Source: Marine Group II euryarchaeote MED-G35
GTDB lineage: Archaea > Thermoplasmatota > Poseidoniia > Poseidoniales > Thalassarchaeaceae
Direction: 5' to 3'
DNA length: 46,457 bases
Assembly (NCBI GenBank): GCA_002457155.1
Contig: NTJS01000011.1
Coordinates: 1 to 46,457, forward strand
The notes below the pieces were generated by a model, which worked only from the letters and a program-made list of their open reading frames with translations, made no database searches and was not told the DNA's origin. The position numbers were made by a program, and so were the translations under genes. This document shows positions 24,781 through 33,634 of the stretch, in pieces (within the stretch, counting starts at the first letter, position 1; each line of letters opens with the position of its first letter).

Positions 24781-27507
24781 CTACTCGCGGATGAACCAGT
24801 GCTCCTTCCTAGGAGGTAGTGGGCGTTTCATCCACAGGGGTCTCCTCTCACCACGAGGATGTACTTCCTTATCCTTCGCCATTTCGTTCCACTTCTTGTA
24901 GTACTCAAACGACTTGTTGGTATCGACCTCGACATCTCCGTAGTTCTCCCCCTCGACTGGCCTTGAGATCCTAACCTTCTGAAGCCAGCAATGCGCACCG
25001 CTGATCGGATCGGGCTGAACTGCATGGGTGATGTTCTGATGCACTCCGCCATCCCTCCACCAGACCCTGTTGGTGTCTGGATCGTCAGACTCCCACGGCC
25101 TTACTCCTGTGACTGTCCTCATCCTCATCCTGCCTTCGCCTAGGTCCTCTATCTCGACCTCGTTGGTCATGTACCTGTTGCCCGAGTCCTGCTTCCTCCT
25201 CCATCTGCCGATATGATGCGAGCATCCGATTATCCCTGGCTTAATGCCCTCTGTAACCCAGACCTTGTCGATGAACCAGCCTATCTCGGTCTCGACTTTG
25301 AGGAGGTCTCCCTCGCCGACCCCTAGCTTGGCAGCATCTTTCGGATGGACCCAGAGGGGATTCCTATGGGCTATCTCTGCAAGCCATTTGGCATTGGCGG
25401 AGCGAGAGTGGATGTGTTGGGGTAGTCGGAAGTTCGGGAGTAGGCAGTATTCGTCCTCACCCTGCAGATTATCCGGATGCACGTGGCTCATTACCCTGTA
25501 GTGGGGGATTGAGTGCTCTGGATGTCCGAACTCGACCATGCTTTTCGAATAGATCTCCTGCTTTCCGCTCGGAGTTGGCCATCCATCCTCCTCGTGCTTG
25601 TTGTAGGTGGCTTCCTCGATCAGGAAGGCACCGTGCTTCCGCATGTAACCAAGTGGATCAGTCCCTTCGGCATTCGCTGCCTCGGGCAGCCCCGGTATCC
25701 TCTCGAACATGTACTGGTAGTATTCGTCGATGGTGATTCTCTCTCCCTCTCGGTATGGGCTCATGAAGTGCTCCCTGATTCCCATCGTGCCATCGTCTAT
25801 CCTCCATGAAAGCTCGTTCCAGAACTCGTCCTCCTCCCACACCTCTCCGGGGTTGACCTCGTGAGTAAATTCGACTTCCTTTCCCTCTCTGCGCGCATAT
25901 TCCCTCAGCACAGGTTGTCTGAACGCTACCCACTTCCCTGAGCTGGTTGCATATGAGTTGACGTCATGCCTCTCCGAGGCATGCCCCATGGGGAGTACGT
26001 AGTCAGCGAAGAATGCAGTCTCGTTCCAAGTCGGGGTCAGAGCCACGTGGCACCCAACAGCATCCTCATTCTGTAGCATCTCGATCCAAGAGAATCCGTC
26101 TGGATAGGTCCAAACCGGGTTGAATACTCTAGTGAAGTAGACGTCCATCTCTCCCCTTCCGTCTTTGACCAGGTGAGGCAGGATGTGACTCATCTCGTAG
26201 TGGGACATCGTGTACTCTGGTGGGAAGTGCAACTCGTTCCAACCATCGGGATCGGGGGGGACGTCGAAGAGGTCAGGCTTGTACTTGGACCACGAGTTGG
26301 GGGAGGTCCCCCCTTCGGTACCCACGCTCCCTGTTAGGACGTTAAGCAGATGAAGGGTCCTACTTACTTGCCATCCACCGAGATTGCCTATGGCTGCAGC
26401 CCTCCAGACGTGGGTAGCAAGTCTGCTTCCAGCACTTGCCACGATCTCTCCCACTTCTATTACCTGCTCTACTGGGATCCTGCACTCCTTCGCCGCGAAC
26501 TCAGGAGTGTACTGCGAATACTCCTCCTTCAGAAGCTCGATGAAACGATCGAACTCCCGAGGCTCTTCTGGGTGGTCCGCCTCCAACCACTCCTCCCAGT
26601 TTACCCATTCCTCTACGAAGTCCCTGTCGAACAGCCCTCGCTCCAGGATCATATTCGCCCAGGTTAGGAAGAGAGCCGACTCCGATCCGGGCCAAGTCGG
26701 GAGCCAATGGTCAGCCATGGCTGCCGTGTTGGAGAGCCTCGGATCGATTACGATGAGTTTGGCCCCATCCATCATCCCTTCCAGAATCCTCTGTGCATGC
26801 GGATTGAAGTAGTGTCCAGTCTCCAAATGTGATGAGGTTAGAAGGATCACCTTTGCGTTGGCGTGATCAGGTGATGGCCTATCGTGACGATGCCAGAGCG
26901 CATACCCTGTCCTGGCCCCGGCGGAGCAGATGTTGGTGTGGCTGTTGTGCCCATCAACCCCCCAAGCCTTCAGGATCCTGTTTGTGTACCCCTCGTGCCC
27001 TGGACGTCCGACGTGATACACGACCCTGTCCTTGGCCCCCGTCTTCAGAGAGTCGCGAATCTTGGTTGAGATCTCGTCCAATGCTTTGTCCCAGGATATC
27101 CTCTCCCAACCACCCTCTCCCCTTGGGCCAACTCTCCTCATTGGGTGGAGTATCCTCTCGGTGTCGTTGATTTGGTTGATAGTCGCGGGACCCTTTGCAC
27201 AATTCCTGCCCCTGCTACCGGGGTGGTGGGGGTTCCCCTCGAACTTAGACACCTTTCCAGAGCCCTTGTCCACGTATGCTAGAAGGCCGCATGCGGACTC
27301 GCAGTTGAAGCAAGTAGTCGGTACCAAAGAGTACCGCTTCTCGACCATCTTCGGCCACTCGTTAGCATCGAGCTCTACGTGATCGTGCCATTCTTCCGGA
27401 TCGGGGAAGTGCCTGAGTGAACCACTGGCGCCGACTGCTTCCGACCTGTCCAGATTAGGGATGATTCTGAGCTTCTGCGCTACGTTCTCTATGAATGTCT
27501 TACCCAA
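24781..27507 (-). CDS. Molybdopterin (bis-PGD) oxidoreductase catalytic subunit, CISM family
   Basis: Large catalytic subunit of the DMSO-reductase superfamily, 908 residues. The N-terminal [4Fe-4S] site is complete: C66-x2-C69-x3-C73-x29-C103. C194, in N-I-C-S-A-G-A-R, is the likely Mo ligand. Later cofactor-domain segments include I-D-P-R-L-S and V-L-P-M-G-H-A-S-E-R, and a C-terminal molybdopterin-dinucleotide domain contains N-P-L-W-V-H-P-K-D-A. There is no twin-arginine signal, so catalysis is probably cytoplasmic. TTG 27507 is preceded by GAGGTG overlapping the upstream stop. The partner is the fused FeS/NrfD gene 9 nt upstream. Substrate unknown; polysulfide, thiosulfate, DMSO and related reductases are family options. 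Confidence 0.88.
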   Translation of the reverse strand: MGKTFIENVAQKLRIIPNLDRSEAVGASGSLRHFPDPEEWHDHVELDANEWPKMVEKRYSLVPTTCFNCESACGLLAYVDKGSGKVSKFEGNPHHPGSRGRNCAKGPATINQINDTERILHPMRRVGPRGEGGWERISWDKALDEISTKIRDSLKTGAKDRVVYHVGRPGHEGYTNRILKAWGVDGHNSHTNICSAGARTGYALWHRHDRPSPDHANAKVILLTSSHLETGHYFNPHAQRILEGMMDGAKLIVIDPRLSNTAAMADHWLPTWPGSESALFLTWANMILERGLFDRDFVEEWVNWEEWLEADHPEEPREFDRFIELLKEEYSQYTPEFAAKECRIPVEQVIEVGEIVASAGSRLATHVWRAAAIGNLGGWQVSRTLHLLNVLTGSVGTEGGTSPNSWSKYKPDLFDVPPDPDGWNELHFPPEYTMSHYEMSHILPHLVKDGRGEMDVYFTRVFNPVWTYPDGFSWIEMLQNEDAVGCHVALTPTWNETAFFADYVLPMGHASERHDVNSYATSSGKWVAFRQPVLREYARREGKEVEFTHEVNPGEVWEEDEFWNELSWRIDDGTMGIREHFMSPYREGERITIDEYYQYMFERIPGLPEAANAEGTDPLGYMRKHGAFLIEEATYNKHEEDGWPTPSGKQEIYSKSMVEFGHPEHSIPHYRVMSHVHPDNLQGEDEYCLLPNFRLPQHIHSRSANAKWLAEIAHRNPLWVHPKDAAKLGVGEGDLLKVETEIGWFIDKVWVTEGIKPGIIGCSHHIGRWRRKQDSGNRYMTNEVEIEDLGEGRMRMRTVTGVRPWESDDPDTNRVWWRDGGVHQNITHAVQPDPISGAHCWLQKVRISRPVEGENYGDVEVDTNKSFEYYKKWNEMAKDKEVHPRGERRPLWMKRPLPPRKEHWFIRE

Positions 27508-27516
27508 GCTAGCACC

Positions 27517-28929
27517 TCACAACAACGGCTCCATCTGCGGCCCCATGACCAATCTATTGTCATGGGCCAGAATCCCAACAAGGACCGCTCCACCTATTAC
27601 GAAGGCAAGTGGCTCCATCAAAGAGAGGGGGAAGAAAACTGCAGCCCCGATTGCCAATGTCTCGACGAGGAATTTAGCAGGAAGCAGGGAATCTTCTGAC
27701 CAGGACCTGCCCTTGGCCTGCATTAGCAGCCAAGCCGTGTAAACTCCGGTCAGCAAGGCAAGGGGCACTCCGGCAATTGCCAGATATGTCAGGAAGGACC
27801 TGTCCAAGTCGAGGATCATGACTCCAGCACTCAGGGCCAGAACGCCACCATAGCCAGAGAGGATATACGCCCCCTTCACTAGCCAAGAGTCCCAATTTGG
27901 CCTCAGCATCACGTATAGGAACCTCTCTGGCCTATCGAGGTCGATGACGAGGAGGATCCCAGTGATGGCAAGGAACACGATCCCGACCCCTAGGGTCATC
28001 GCCCAAAGGCCATCGCTCATCTCAACCAACCCAGAAAGCATTGCTAGAATCGCCACTACGTAGGTTCCCGCTGCTATCCCCTTCGTCCAGATGTAAGTAG
28101 ACACCTCCCATCCCCATAGGACTCCTTTGCTGGGCTGGTCGTAACTTCGCTTGGCTACATCTGACTCTTCCGATAGTCTTTCCATGACATCTCTGATGAT
28201 TGCCTGGTCCCGGGGGGATGACTGCTTAGCCTTCTTTTCCAGAGCCAGTTGAACGATCATTGAGGTAGTGTCCGCTTCGTCCAACCTGTTGTCTGCGTAC
28301 TTTGCGAAGTGCCCGACCCCGAATGCCTGCTCGGTCCACATGCCAGAACCAGTAACCTCGGTGGCGTATGGGTCTAGCATCTCCTCGCTGGCATCAATGT
28401 AGTACAAGTTAGGGGTCGCTCCCGATTGGGGCTTCCTCACGGTTGTCTCATGCGTGGCGACTAGATTGGAAATTGCAGAGTTGGGGTCATCCAAGTCACC
28501 CGAGACTATGGATTCAGTAGGGCACACAATTACGCATGCGGGCTCGTATGAGTGTTCTATTCTGTGTGCGCAGTAGTTGCACTTCGCGGCAGTGCCCTTG
28601 TTTGGGTCGATGTAAAGGGCGTCGTAAGGGCACGCCTGCATGCATGACTTGCATCCTATGCATCGCTCGTCATCGAAGTCAACTATTCCATCAGACCTCG
28701 TGAAAAGAGCAGTAGTTGGGCATATTGTCGTACAGGGGGAGTCCTCGCAATGGTTGCACCGATGGACGCTGAACTCTCTGGTCGAATCTGGATAGGTCCC
28801 CTTTTCGATGTACTTGACATGGGTCCTATTGACTCCTATCGGTATGTCGTGCTCCGACTTGCAGGCTACGGTACAAGCATGGCACCCGATGCAAGTCTTG
28901 TTGTTAATCACGAATCCGTAGTTCGTCAC
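27517..28929 (-). CDS. Fused four-cluster ferredoxin and NrfD-like membrane subunit
   Basis: Electron-transfer and quinone-reactive subunits joined in one chain. The first ~200 residues hold sixteen Cys in four motifs (C-I-G-C-H-A-C, C-N-H-C-E-D-S-P-C, C-I-G-C-K-S-C, C-N-Y-C-x11-C-x3-C), as in PsrB/DmsB proteins. The rest has about eight hydrophobic segments and resembles NrfD/PsrC (I-D-L-D-R-P-E-R-F). These are usually separate B and C genes. I prefer GTG 28929 (M-T-N-Y-G-F-V-I-N), which matches the usual PsrB start; a TTG at 28956 extends it by nine residues. It should pass electrons between quinone and the Mo subunit. Confidence 0.85.
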   Translation of the reverse strand: MTNYGFVINNKTCIGCHACTVACKSEHDIPIGVNRTHVKYIEKGTYPDSTREFSVHRCNHCEDSPCTTICPTTALFTRSDGIVDFDDERCIGCKSCMQACPYDALYIDPNKGTAAKCNYCAHRIEHSYEPACVIVCPTESIVSGDLDDPNSAISNLVATHETTVRKPQSGATPNLYYIDASEEMLDPYATEVTGSGMWTEQAFGVGHFAKYADNRLDEADTTSMIVQLALEKKAKQSSPRDQAIIRDVMERLSEESDVAKRSYDQPSKGVLWGWEVSTYIWTKGIAAGTYVVAILAMLSGLVEMSDGLWAMTLGVGIVFLAITGILLVIDLDRPERFLYVMLRPNWDSWLVKGAYILSGYGGVLALSAGVMILDLDRSFLTYLAIAGVPLALLTGVYTAWLLMQAKGRSWSEDSLLPAKFLVETLAIGAAVFFPLSLMEPLAFVIGGAVLVGILAHDNRLVMGPQMEPLL

Positions 28930-28968
28930 TATTGTCGCGACGAGGCTTCGACGCAAAATGGTTCTGTG

Positions 28969-30135
28969 TCAGCCAAGGAGCATTCCCAGAATCGCTCCAC
29001 CTGCAAGCCAAGCACCCGCCCACGAACCTATATTGCCCATTGCAGTAACCATCAGAACCCTCCCAACACGGTTCTTCCAGAAAAGAGACACCTCATCAAG
29101 CACCAGGAAGTCCTGAGCGTCCTTCCCTGTGGGGGATGCGACCTTCAGCTGTGTGTATCCGGCGAACCACCCAGCTGCTAGAGTCGGATTTAGGGATGTG
29201 ATCGGGGATGCAATTGCCCCTACCAGAATAGAGAGCGGATGCCCCCTGGCGATTAGGACCCCGATCCCGGCCCCCACTGCATTCAGGATGAGCCATGTCT
29301 GAGCAGTCTGCTTCAGAGCATCCATCTCCCCATTCGCAACCATCCAAGCAACAGCCCCAAAGAGGAAGATTGGGATTGCAGCCATCAGCAGTTTGGGCCA
29401 GATGGACTTCGGTGGTTCCTTGCCTAACTCAGCCAGCCTCGATGTGGTTTCGATTGCAGGCTCGCTAAGGTTGTGCGCAACCCCACTGAGGTGGCCAGCG
29501 CCGATTACTGCCAGTATCTTCCCCTTCCCTCGAATCTGCTGAATCCTTCCCGCTAGGAAAGAGTCGCGTTCGTCAATAAGAACCTCTCCTGCCCCAGGTG
29601 CAATCTCCCTAGCCTCCTCCATCATGCTGCTGAGCAGGTCGGAGTCCCCAAGCACCTCGTCTATGGAAACATCGTCATCGTCCTCATCCCAAAGCAGAGC
29701 GTTCAGAATTCTCCATTTCTCTATAATTCTCATCCTCCTCCATGCCCTCCTAAGGGTGACAACTACGTCCCTGTCGATCATTTCAACCGGGATTCCAGAG
29801 TCCTCGGCGGCGTTCACCGCAGCCAGGAGTTCTGCACCAGGCTTCTCTCCGGATGACACCCCCATCCTCCTCTGTTGGGCCGCGAGTGCCGATTGAAGGA
29901 GGATCATTGCCGACCTCCCCTCTTTGATAATCTTCAGAAGGTCTTCAGATTCTAGTGAGTCCGGTTTTGTCAATGCAGCCATTCTCGACGGGCAAAGTTC
30001 CACCGCGACCAAGTCAGGCCCCCATTCTTCGATTTGGCTCCGAACTAGGTCCACAGATTCACTACTGACGTGCGCAGTTCCCAATATTCTCAGGCTATCA
30101 TCGATATCGATGATGTTGTTGCCTTTCTCTAACAT
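28969..30135 (-). CDS. TraB/PrgY family membrane protein
   Basis: TraB-family protein of 388 residues. The N-terminal domain carries the family hallmark L-G-T-A-H-V-S, V-A-V-E-L-C and the later G-A-G-H-L-S-G-V. The C-terminal ~160 residues hold about four membrane segments. Relatives (PrgY, GumN/TIKI) include proposed metalloproteases, but the archaeal function is unknown. The ATG follows the folP stop by 4 nt, with GGTGA in the folP end as a ribosome-binding site. The next gene downstream starts 12-39 nt after its stop, placing it in one operon with folP and the Mo oxidoreductase. Confidence 0.85.
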   Translation of the reverse strand: MLEKGNNIIDIDDSLRILGTAHVSSESVDLVRSQIEEWGPDLVAVELCPSRMAALTKPDSLESEDLLKIIKEGRSAMILLQSALAAQQRRMGVSSGEKPGAELLAAVNAAEDSGIPVEMIDRDVVVTLRRAWRRMRIIEKWRILNALLWDEDDDDVSIDEVLGDSDLLSSMMEEAREIAPGAGEVLIDERDSFLAGRIQQIRGKGKILAVIGAGHLSGVAHNLSEPAIETTSRLAELGKEPPKSIWPKLLMAAIPIFLFGAVAWMVANGEMDALKQTAQTWLILNAVGAGIGVLIARGHPLSILVGAIASPITSLNPTLAAGWFAGYTQLKVASPTGKDAQDFLVLDEVSLFWKNRVGRVLMVTAMGNIGSWAGAWLAGGAILGMLLG

Positions 30136-30139
30136 CTGA

Positions 30140-30973
30140 TCATCTCACCGCCTTCATCGCCGAGAAAGCATCCGAATGCTCGATCACATCATGGACTCTG
30201 ATTATGTCAACCTCTTTCTGCATGGAAACCGCCGCAATACCTAGGGTTCCAGCGAGCCTCTCTTCGCTACTTTCCCGGCCAAGAAGGTCCCGAAACATGA
30301 TCTTCCTACTGACTCCCCACATCAACCCCATTTGTTTGTCAGGGACAATCCCCCTTCCTGAAGAGAGCAGCGCAAGGTTATGATCCAGAGTTTTTCCGAA
30401 GCCTATCCCGGGGTCAGCAACTATGTGCGATGGGTGGACGCCTGCTTCGACTAGTCTTCCTGTAGTTTCGGCTAGGTGTGACCTCACTTCATCCACCACG
30501 TCGCCATACTTGGGGTTATTCTGCATGTTTTCGGGTAGTCCTTGCATGTGCATGACGCATACTGGGCACCTGAATTCTACTACCACATCTATCATTCCCG
30601 GATCCCCCATTCCCGAGACATCATTCACCATGTCAGCCCCGAATTCCAGAGCCCGACGTGCAACCGCCGCCCTTCTAGTGTCCACGGATATGCAGATGTC
30701 CGGCAGTTCGCCCCTGATTCCCTCTATTGCAGGAACAACTCGCGCCAACTCGTCTTCTACTGACACCGAATCAGCACCAGGTCTCGTAGATTCACCCCCT
30801 ACGTCAATCCACTCAGCCCCGTCTGCAGCCATTCTGGTTGCAACGGCAACCGCCTGTTTGGTGTCTGCCGACCTGGAACCGGAGTGAAATGAGTCTGGAG
30901 TTACGTTGACAACCCCCATAATCCTCGGAAACCCATCCTCTCGGCGATTTAGCATAGGTCGCCAGTCGGCCAT
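30140..30973 (-). CDS. folP: Dihydropteroate synthase
   Basis: Joins 6-hydroxymethyl-dihydropterin diphosphate to p-aminobenzoate or an analogue in folate/pterin synthesis. The protein has 277 residues. Signature segments are M-G-V-V-N-V-T-P-D-S-F and D-V-G-G-E-S-T-R-P-G; the later D-P-G-I-G-F-G-K and the C-terminal I-I-R-V-H-D-V are also present, so the active site looks complete. ATG 30973 is ~27 nt from a TATA-like element at ~31000, suggesting a leaderless mRNA. It is the first gene of the folP-TraB-FeS/NrfD-Mo operon. A pterin-carbinolamine dehydratase is encoded at 42321. Confidence 0.92.
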   Translation of the reverse strand: MADWRPMLNRREDGFPRIMGVVNVTPDSFHSGSRSADTKQAVAVATRMAADGAEWIDVGGESTRPGADSVSVEDELARVVPAIEGIRGELPDICISVDTRRAAVARRALEFGADMVNDVSGMGDPGMIDVVVEFRCPVCVMHMQGLPENMQNNPKYGDVVDEVRSHLAETTGRLVEAGVHPSHIVADPGIGFGKTLDHNLALLSSGRGIVPDKQMGLMWGVSRKIMFRDLLGRESSEERLAGTLGIAAVSMQKEVDIIRVHDVIEHSDAFSAMKAVR

Positions 30974-30994
30974 ATGGGACTCGCAAACGACGAT

Positions 30995-31004
30995 TGCTTT
31001 ATGA
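30995..31004. promoter_or_regulatory. Shared divergent TATA-like element for folP and the 31028 gene
   Basis: TGCTTTATGA is centred near 31000, about 27 nt from the folP ATG (30973, minus strand) and about 28 nt from the ATG at 31028 (plus strand). One AT-rich core therefore sits at the right distance for both genes. The plus-strand gene also has a GGAGG at 31011-31015. Confidence 0.5.
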
Positions 31005-31027
31005 TGTGACGGAGGGGCAATCGAGCG

Positions 31028-31675
31028 ATGGTTCTGGGCGAGGATGCTTCCCCAGAGGTCTCAGAGCCACAATCTGTGCAAGACTCAGGAGATTCCCATG
31101 ATCCGGAGACCCTGTTCATCCTAGATTCAATTGTACAGAGGCTTAAGCCTCGTGATGCACATCATGTTAGGGACATGATTACCGAGCGAGGCAGAACCTC
31201 CGGGGCTCTATTTCTTTCAAGTGCACTATGGTGGTGGATTACTATTAGTAAAGGCCAGGATAAACTCGATGACTCTCTAATCCCGCCCTCGACTCTAGGA
31301 TCTCTAGACTTCGAAACAGTCAGCATGATCATCCCGGCTCTCGTCGTCGCAGCCATCCTCTTCACAGGAATAGGGAGGGAGAGGGGGAATGCCACAATGT
31401 CACAGATAGGTGGTGGTCTGGGGGTCCTTGCCGCGTTCTATATCATCGAGCCAGCGATGATGAACTGGGGGGAGCTCGAGGGAGATGCGCTATTCGCAAC
31501 CGGCCGGGTCCTCGTTCTTGCGGTGATGGTAGGTTTCGCTTCACACATGATGTTTGACGCCCTTCTTCTTCAATGGGTCAGAGCCAGCATGCTGAACATG
31601 GGAGTCGACGTCTTCCCATCCGCTGGAACAGATGCCCTAGAGGGTCATGCTGATGAGTCACCCCCTTACGCATGA
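31028..31675 (+). CDS. Membrane protein of unknown function
   Basis: Unrecognised 215-residue protein. A polar N-terminus (~55 residues with acidic and Ser-rich sequence) is followed by a short hydrophobic Trp-rich stretch (L-W-W-W-I-T-I) and three clear membrane segments (~100-116, 128-146, 160-185), ending in a polar acidic tail. It lies 3 nt before the Trm56 gene and so is probably its upstream operon partner. There is no evidence for a role in tRNA modification itself. Confidence 0.72.
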   Translation: MVLGEDASPEVSEPQSVQDSGDSHDPETLFILDSIVQRLKPRDAHHVRDMITERGRTSGALFLSSALWWWITISKGQDKLDDSLIPPSTLGSLDFETVSMIIPALVVAAILFTGIGRERGNATMSQIGGGLGVLAAFYIIEPAMMNWGELEGDALFATGRVLVLAVMVGFASHMMFDALLLQWVRASMLNMGVDVFPSAGTDALEGHADESPPYA

Positions 31676-31678
31676 GCC

Positions 31679-32233
31679 ATGAGTAACGAGATGCCACCAA
31701 GTCTGTCCGTGCTTCGGCTGGGGCACCGACGTGACAGAGACAAGAGGATAACATCTCATCTCGGTCTCACTGCTCGGGCTTTCGGGGCTGACGAGGTTAT
31801 TCTCGCAGGAGACAGGGACCCCTCTGCGCTGGAGACATGGGATTCAGTGACAGAACGATTTGGAGGGGAATTCTCGAGTAGGTTCGAGGAGAGCCCCATG
31901 TCATTCCTCCGGAAGCAGTCTAAGTCTGGAGGGACGACAATAGTCCATCTCACCATGTACGGAAGCCCTTGGAGGGAGACCATCCCCAGTATCCCCATAG
32001 GCAAGTCTGCCTTGGTGGTTGTAGGGGGGACAAAGGTTCCAGCTGAGGTCTACCACTTGGCTGACTACAATGTTTCCGTTGGGAACCAACCTCACTCGGA
32101 AGTAGCTGCTCTTGCGGTATTTCTCAACTCTTGGCTAGGCCCTGTGGACAACGACTCAAAGTTCTCTGGAGCTAAGATGAAAGTGGTCCCATCGGCCAAG
32201 GGAAAGGTCGTAATCAACGATGATGAAGAGTGA
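31679..32233 (+). CDS. tRNA cytidine(56)-2'-O-methyltransferase, Trm56 family
   Basis: SPOUT-class methylase that modifies C56 of the T-loop in archaeal tRNAs. The N-terminal V-L-R-L-G-H-R-R-D-R-D-K-R-I-T and A-R-A-F-G-A-D-E segments are typical of archaeal Trm56 (COG1303). So are the trefoil-knot region V-V-V-G-G-T-K-V-P-A-E-V-Y and the closing Y-N-V-S-V-G-N-Q-P-H-S-E-V-A-A-L-A-V-F-L. The length of 184 residues is normal. This is one of the clearest archaeal markers in the window. Confidence 0.93.
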   Translation: MSNEMPPSLSVLRLGHRRDRDKRITSHLGLTARAFGADEVILAGDRDPSALETWDSVTERFGGEFSSRFEESPMSFLRKQSKSGGTTIVHLTMYGSPWRETIPSIPIGKSALVVVGGTKVPAEVYHLADYNVSVGNQPHSEVAALAVFLNSWLGPVDNDSKFSGAKMKVVPSAKGKVVINDDEE

Positions 32234-32267
32234 ATTTGTGATAGCGGAAATTCCTATTCTCTGTCAA

Positions 32268-32277
32268 CCATTAAGAA
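32268..32277 (+). promoter_or_regulatory. TATA-like box for carAB
   Basis: CCATTAAGAA is centred about 27 nt before the ATG at 32300, with no ribosome-binding site between. This favours that ATG as a leaderless start over the upstream in-frame TTG at 32294. Confidence 0.5.
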
Positions 32278-32299
32278 TCGTACTTGGGCAGCGTTGCTG

Positions 32300-33634
32300 A
32301 TGTCGGAGAGTTCAGTAGACGGGGGATTCTGCCCCGGCGCTGGTATTCGTGGCGTTGACTCCCCTCCAACCTTCCCCGATGCAGTGGACCCTCTCCTCGA
32401 TTCTGGACGCTTAGAGCATCCTAGTGGCTCCCGGGGAATCCTACTACTTGCCGATGGAACGAGGTTCGAGGGTCGGCTGTTCGGCTCCGAGGAAATCGCT
32501 GAGGGGGAGTTGGTTTTCACTACCGGAATGTGCGGATATCAGGAAAGTCTGACAGATCCATCCTTCGCTGGGCAAGTCCTAACTTTCACATATCCGCTTC
32601 TGGGGAACTACGGTGTCCACCCGGGAATCTCGGAGTCGTCTTCGGTCCATCCCCGAGGGGTCGTCTGCAGGCAGCACATGACGTCTCCCGACCACCGAGA
32701 CTCTGTGGGAAGCGTGCATGACCTATTGGTCGCCCACAACGTTCCTGGCATAGAGGGGATCGATACACGATCTCTAACCAGGAGGGTCAGGGAGCATGGA
32801 ACTCTTCTTTGCGTGTTCGGACCCTCTGAGAGGCTCGAGGAAATGGAGGTGATTCTTTCGGAACTATCTCCCCCTGATACAGAAGACTTGGTCGCCCAAG
32901 TATCCTGCGAGGGACCTACTCTGCTCAATCCTGGGGCCGAGGATGGCGAAGGACTTCCGCTACCACGCCTCGCTGCTATCGACTGTGGTGTCAAGCACAA
33001 CATTCTGAGGGAGCTTTGCACTAGGTTCGAGGTGGTCTGGTGTCCCGCTGACATGCCTTTAGAGGAGATTGTCCGAGACTGGTCCCCAGATGCTCTCTTT
33101 GCGTCCAATGGGCCTGGTGACCCAGCCCATCCGGGAGCCGCAACAGTTGCGAGGAGGAGTTTGGCAGCAGCCGTTCGACAGGGGATGCCAGTAATGGGAA
33201 TCTGCCTAGGGCATCAATTGATGGGTCTTGCAGCCGGACTAAGGACGTACAAGCTGAGATATGGTCACAGAGGGTCTAATCAACCGGTCATGGACTTGGA
33301 GACGGGGAGGGTCCACATCACAAGTCAGAATCACGGATTCGCTGTCGAGGATCCAGTAAAGGGGATGCTAGCCCCTCACCCTAGTGGGGCCCGCTCTGAA
33401 AATAGTGACAATGTTCTGGGTGCTGAGTTCAGAGTCCGGCATGTCAACTCCAACGATGGCACAGTAGAGGGTCTTGACCTATTGGACAAACCTGCATTCA
33501 CAATCCAATTCCATCCCGAGGCTTGCCCGGGACCGCATGACGCCTCACCACTATTCGACAGATTCCAGCAAATGGTTGCAGATCATCTCGAGAGCCCAGA
33601 GGCAGAACTAGTAAGCAAGGAAGGCGGTTCCTGA
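32300..33634 (+). CDS. carA: Carbamoyl-phosphate synthase small (glutaminase) subunit
   Basis: Hydrolyses glutamine and channels ammonia to CarB for carbamoyl phosphate, the precursor of pyrimidines and arginine. The protein has 444 residues. After ~45 polar N-terminal residues with no counterpart in typical CarA, the small domain begins (G-I-L-L-L-A-D-G-T-R-F-E-G). The class I amidotransferase domain has the nucleophile C302 (G-I-C-L-G-H-Q) and H405 with E407 (F-H-P-E-A). The stop and the carB ATG share one base (TGATG), so the pair is coupled. The start is ATG 32300, leaderless. Confidence 0.95.
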   Translation: MSESSVDGGFCPGAGIRGVDSPPTFPDAVDPLLDSGRLEHPSGSRGILLLADGTRFEGRLFGSEEIAEGELVFTTGMCGYQESLTDPSFAGQVLTFTYPLLGNYGVHPGISESSSVHPRGVVCRQHMTSPDHRDSVGSVHDLLVAHNVPGIEGIDTRSLTRRVREHGTLLCVFGPSERLEEMEVILSELSPPDTEDLVAQVSCEGPTLLNPGAEDGEGLPLPRLAAIDCGVKHNILRELCTRFEVVWCPADMPLEEIVRDWSPDALFASNGPGDPAHPGAATVARRSLAAAVRQGMPVMGICLGHQLMGLAAGLRTYKLRYGHRGSNQPVMDLETGRVHITSQNHGFAVEDPVKGMLAPHPSGARSENSDNVLGAEFRVRHVNSNDGTVEGLDLLDKPAFTIQFHPEACPGPHDASPLFDRFQQMVADHLESPEAELVSKEGGS

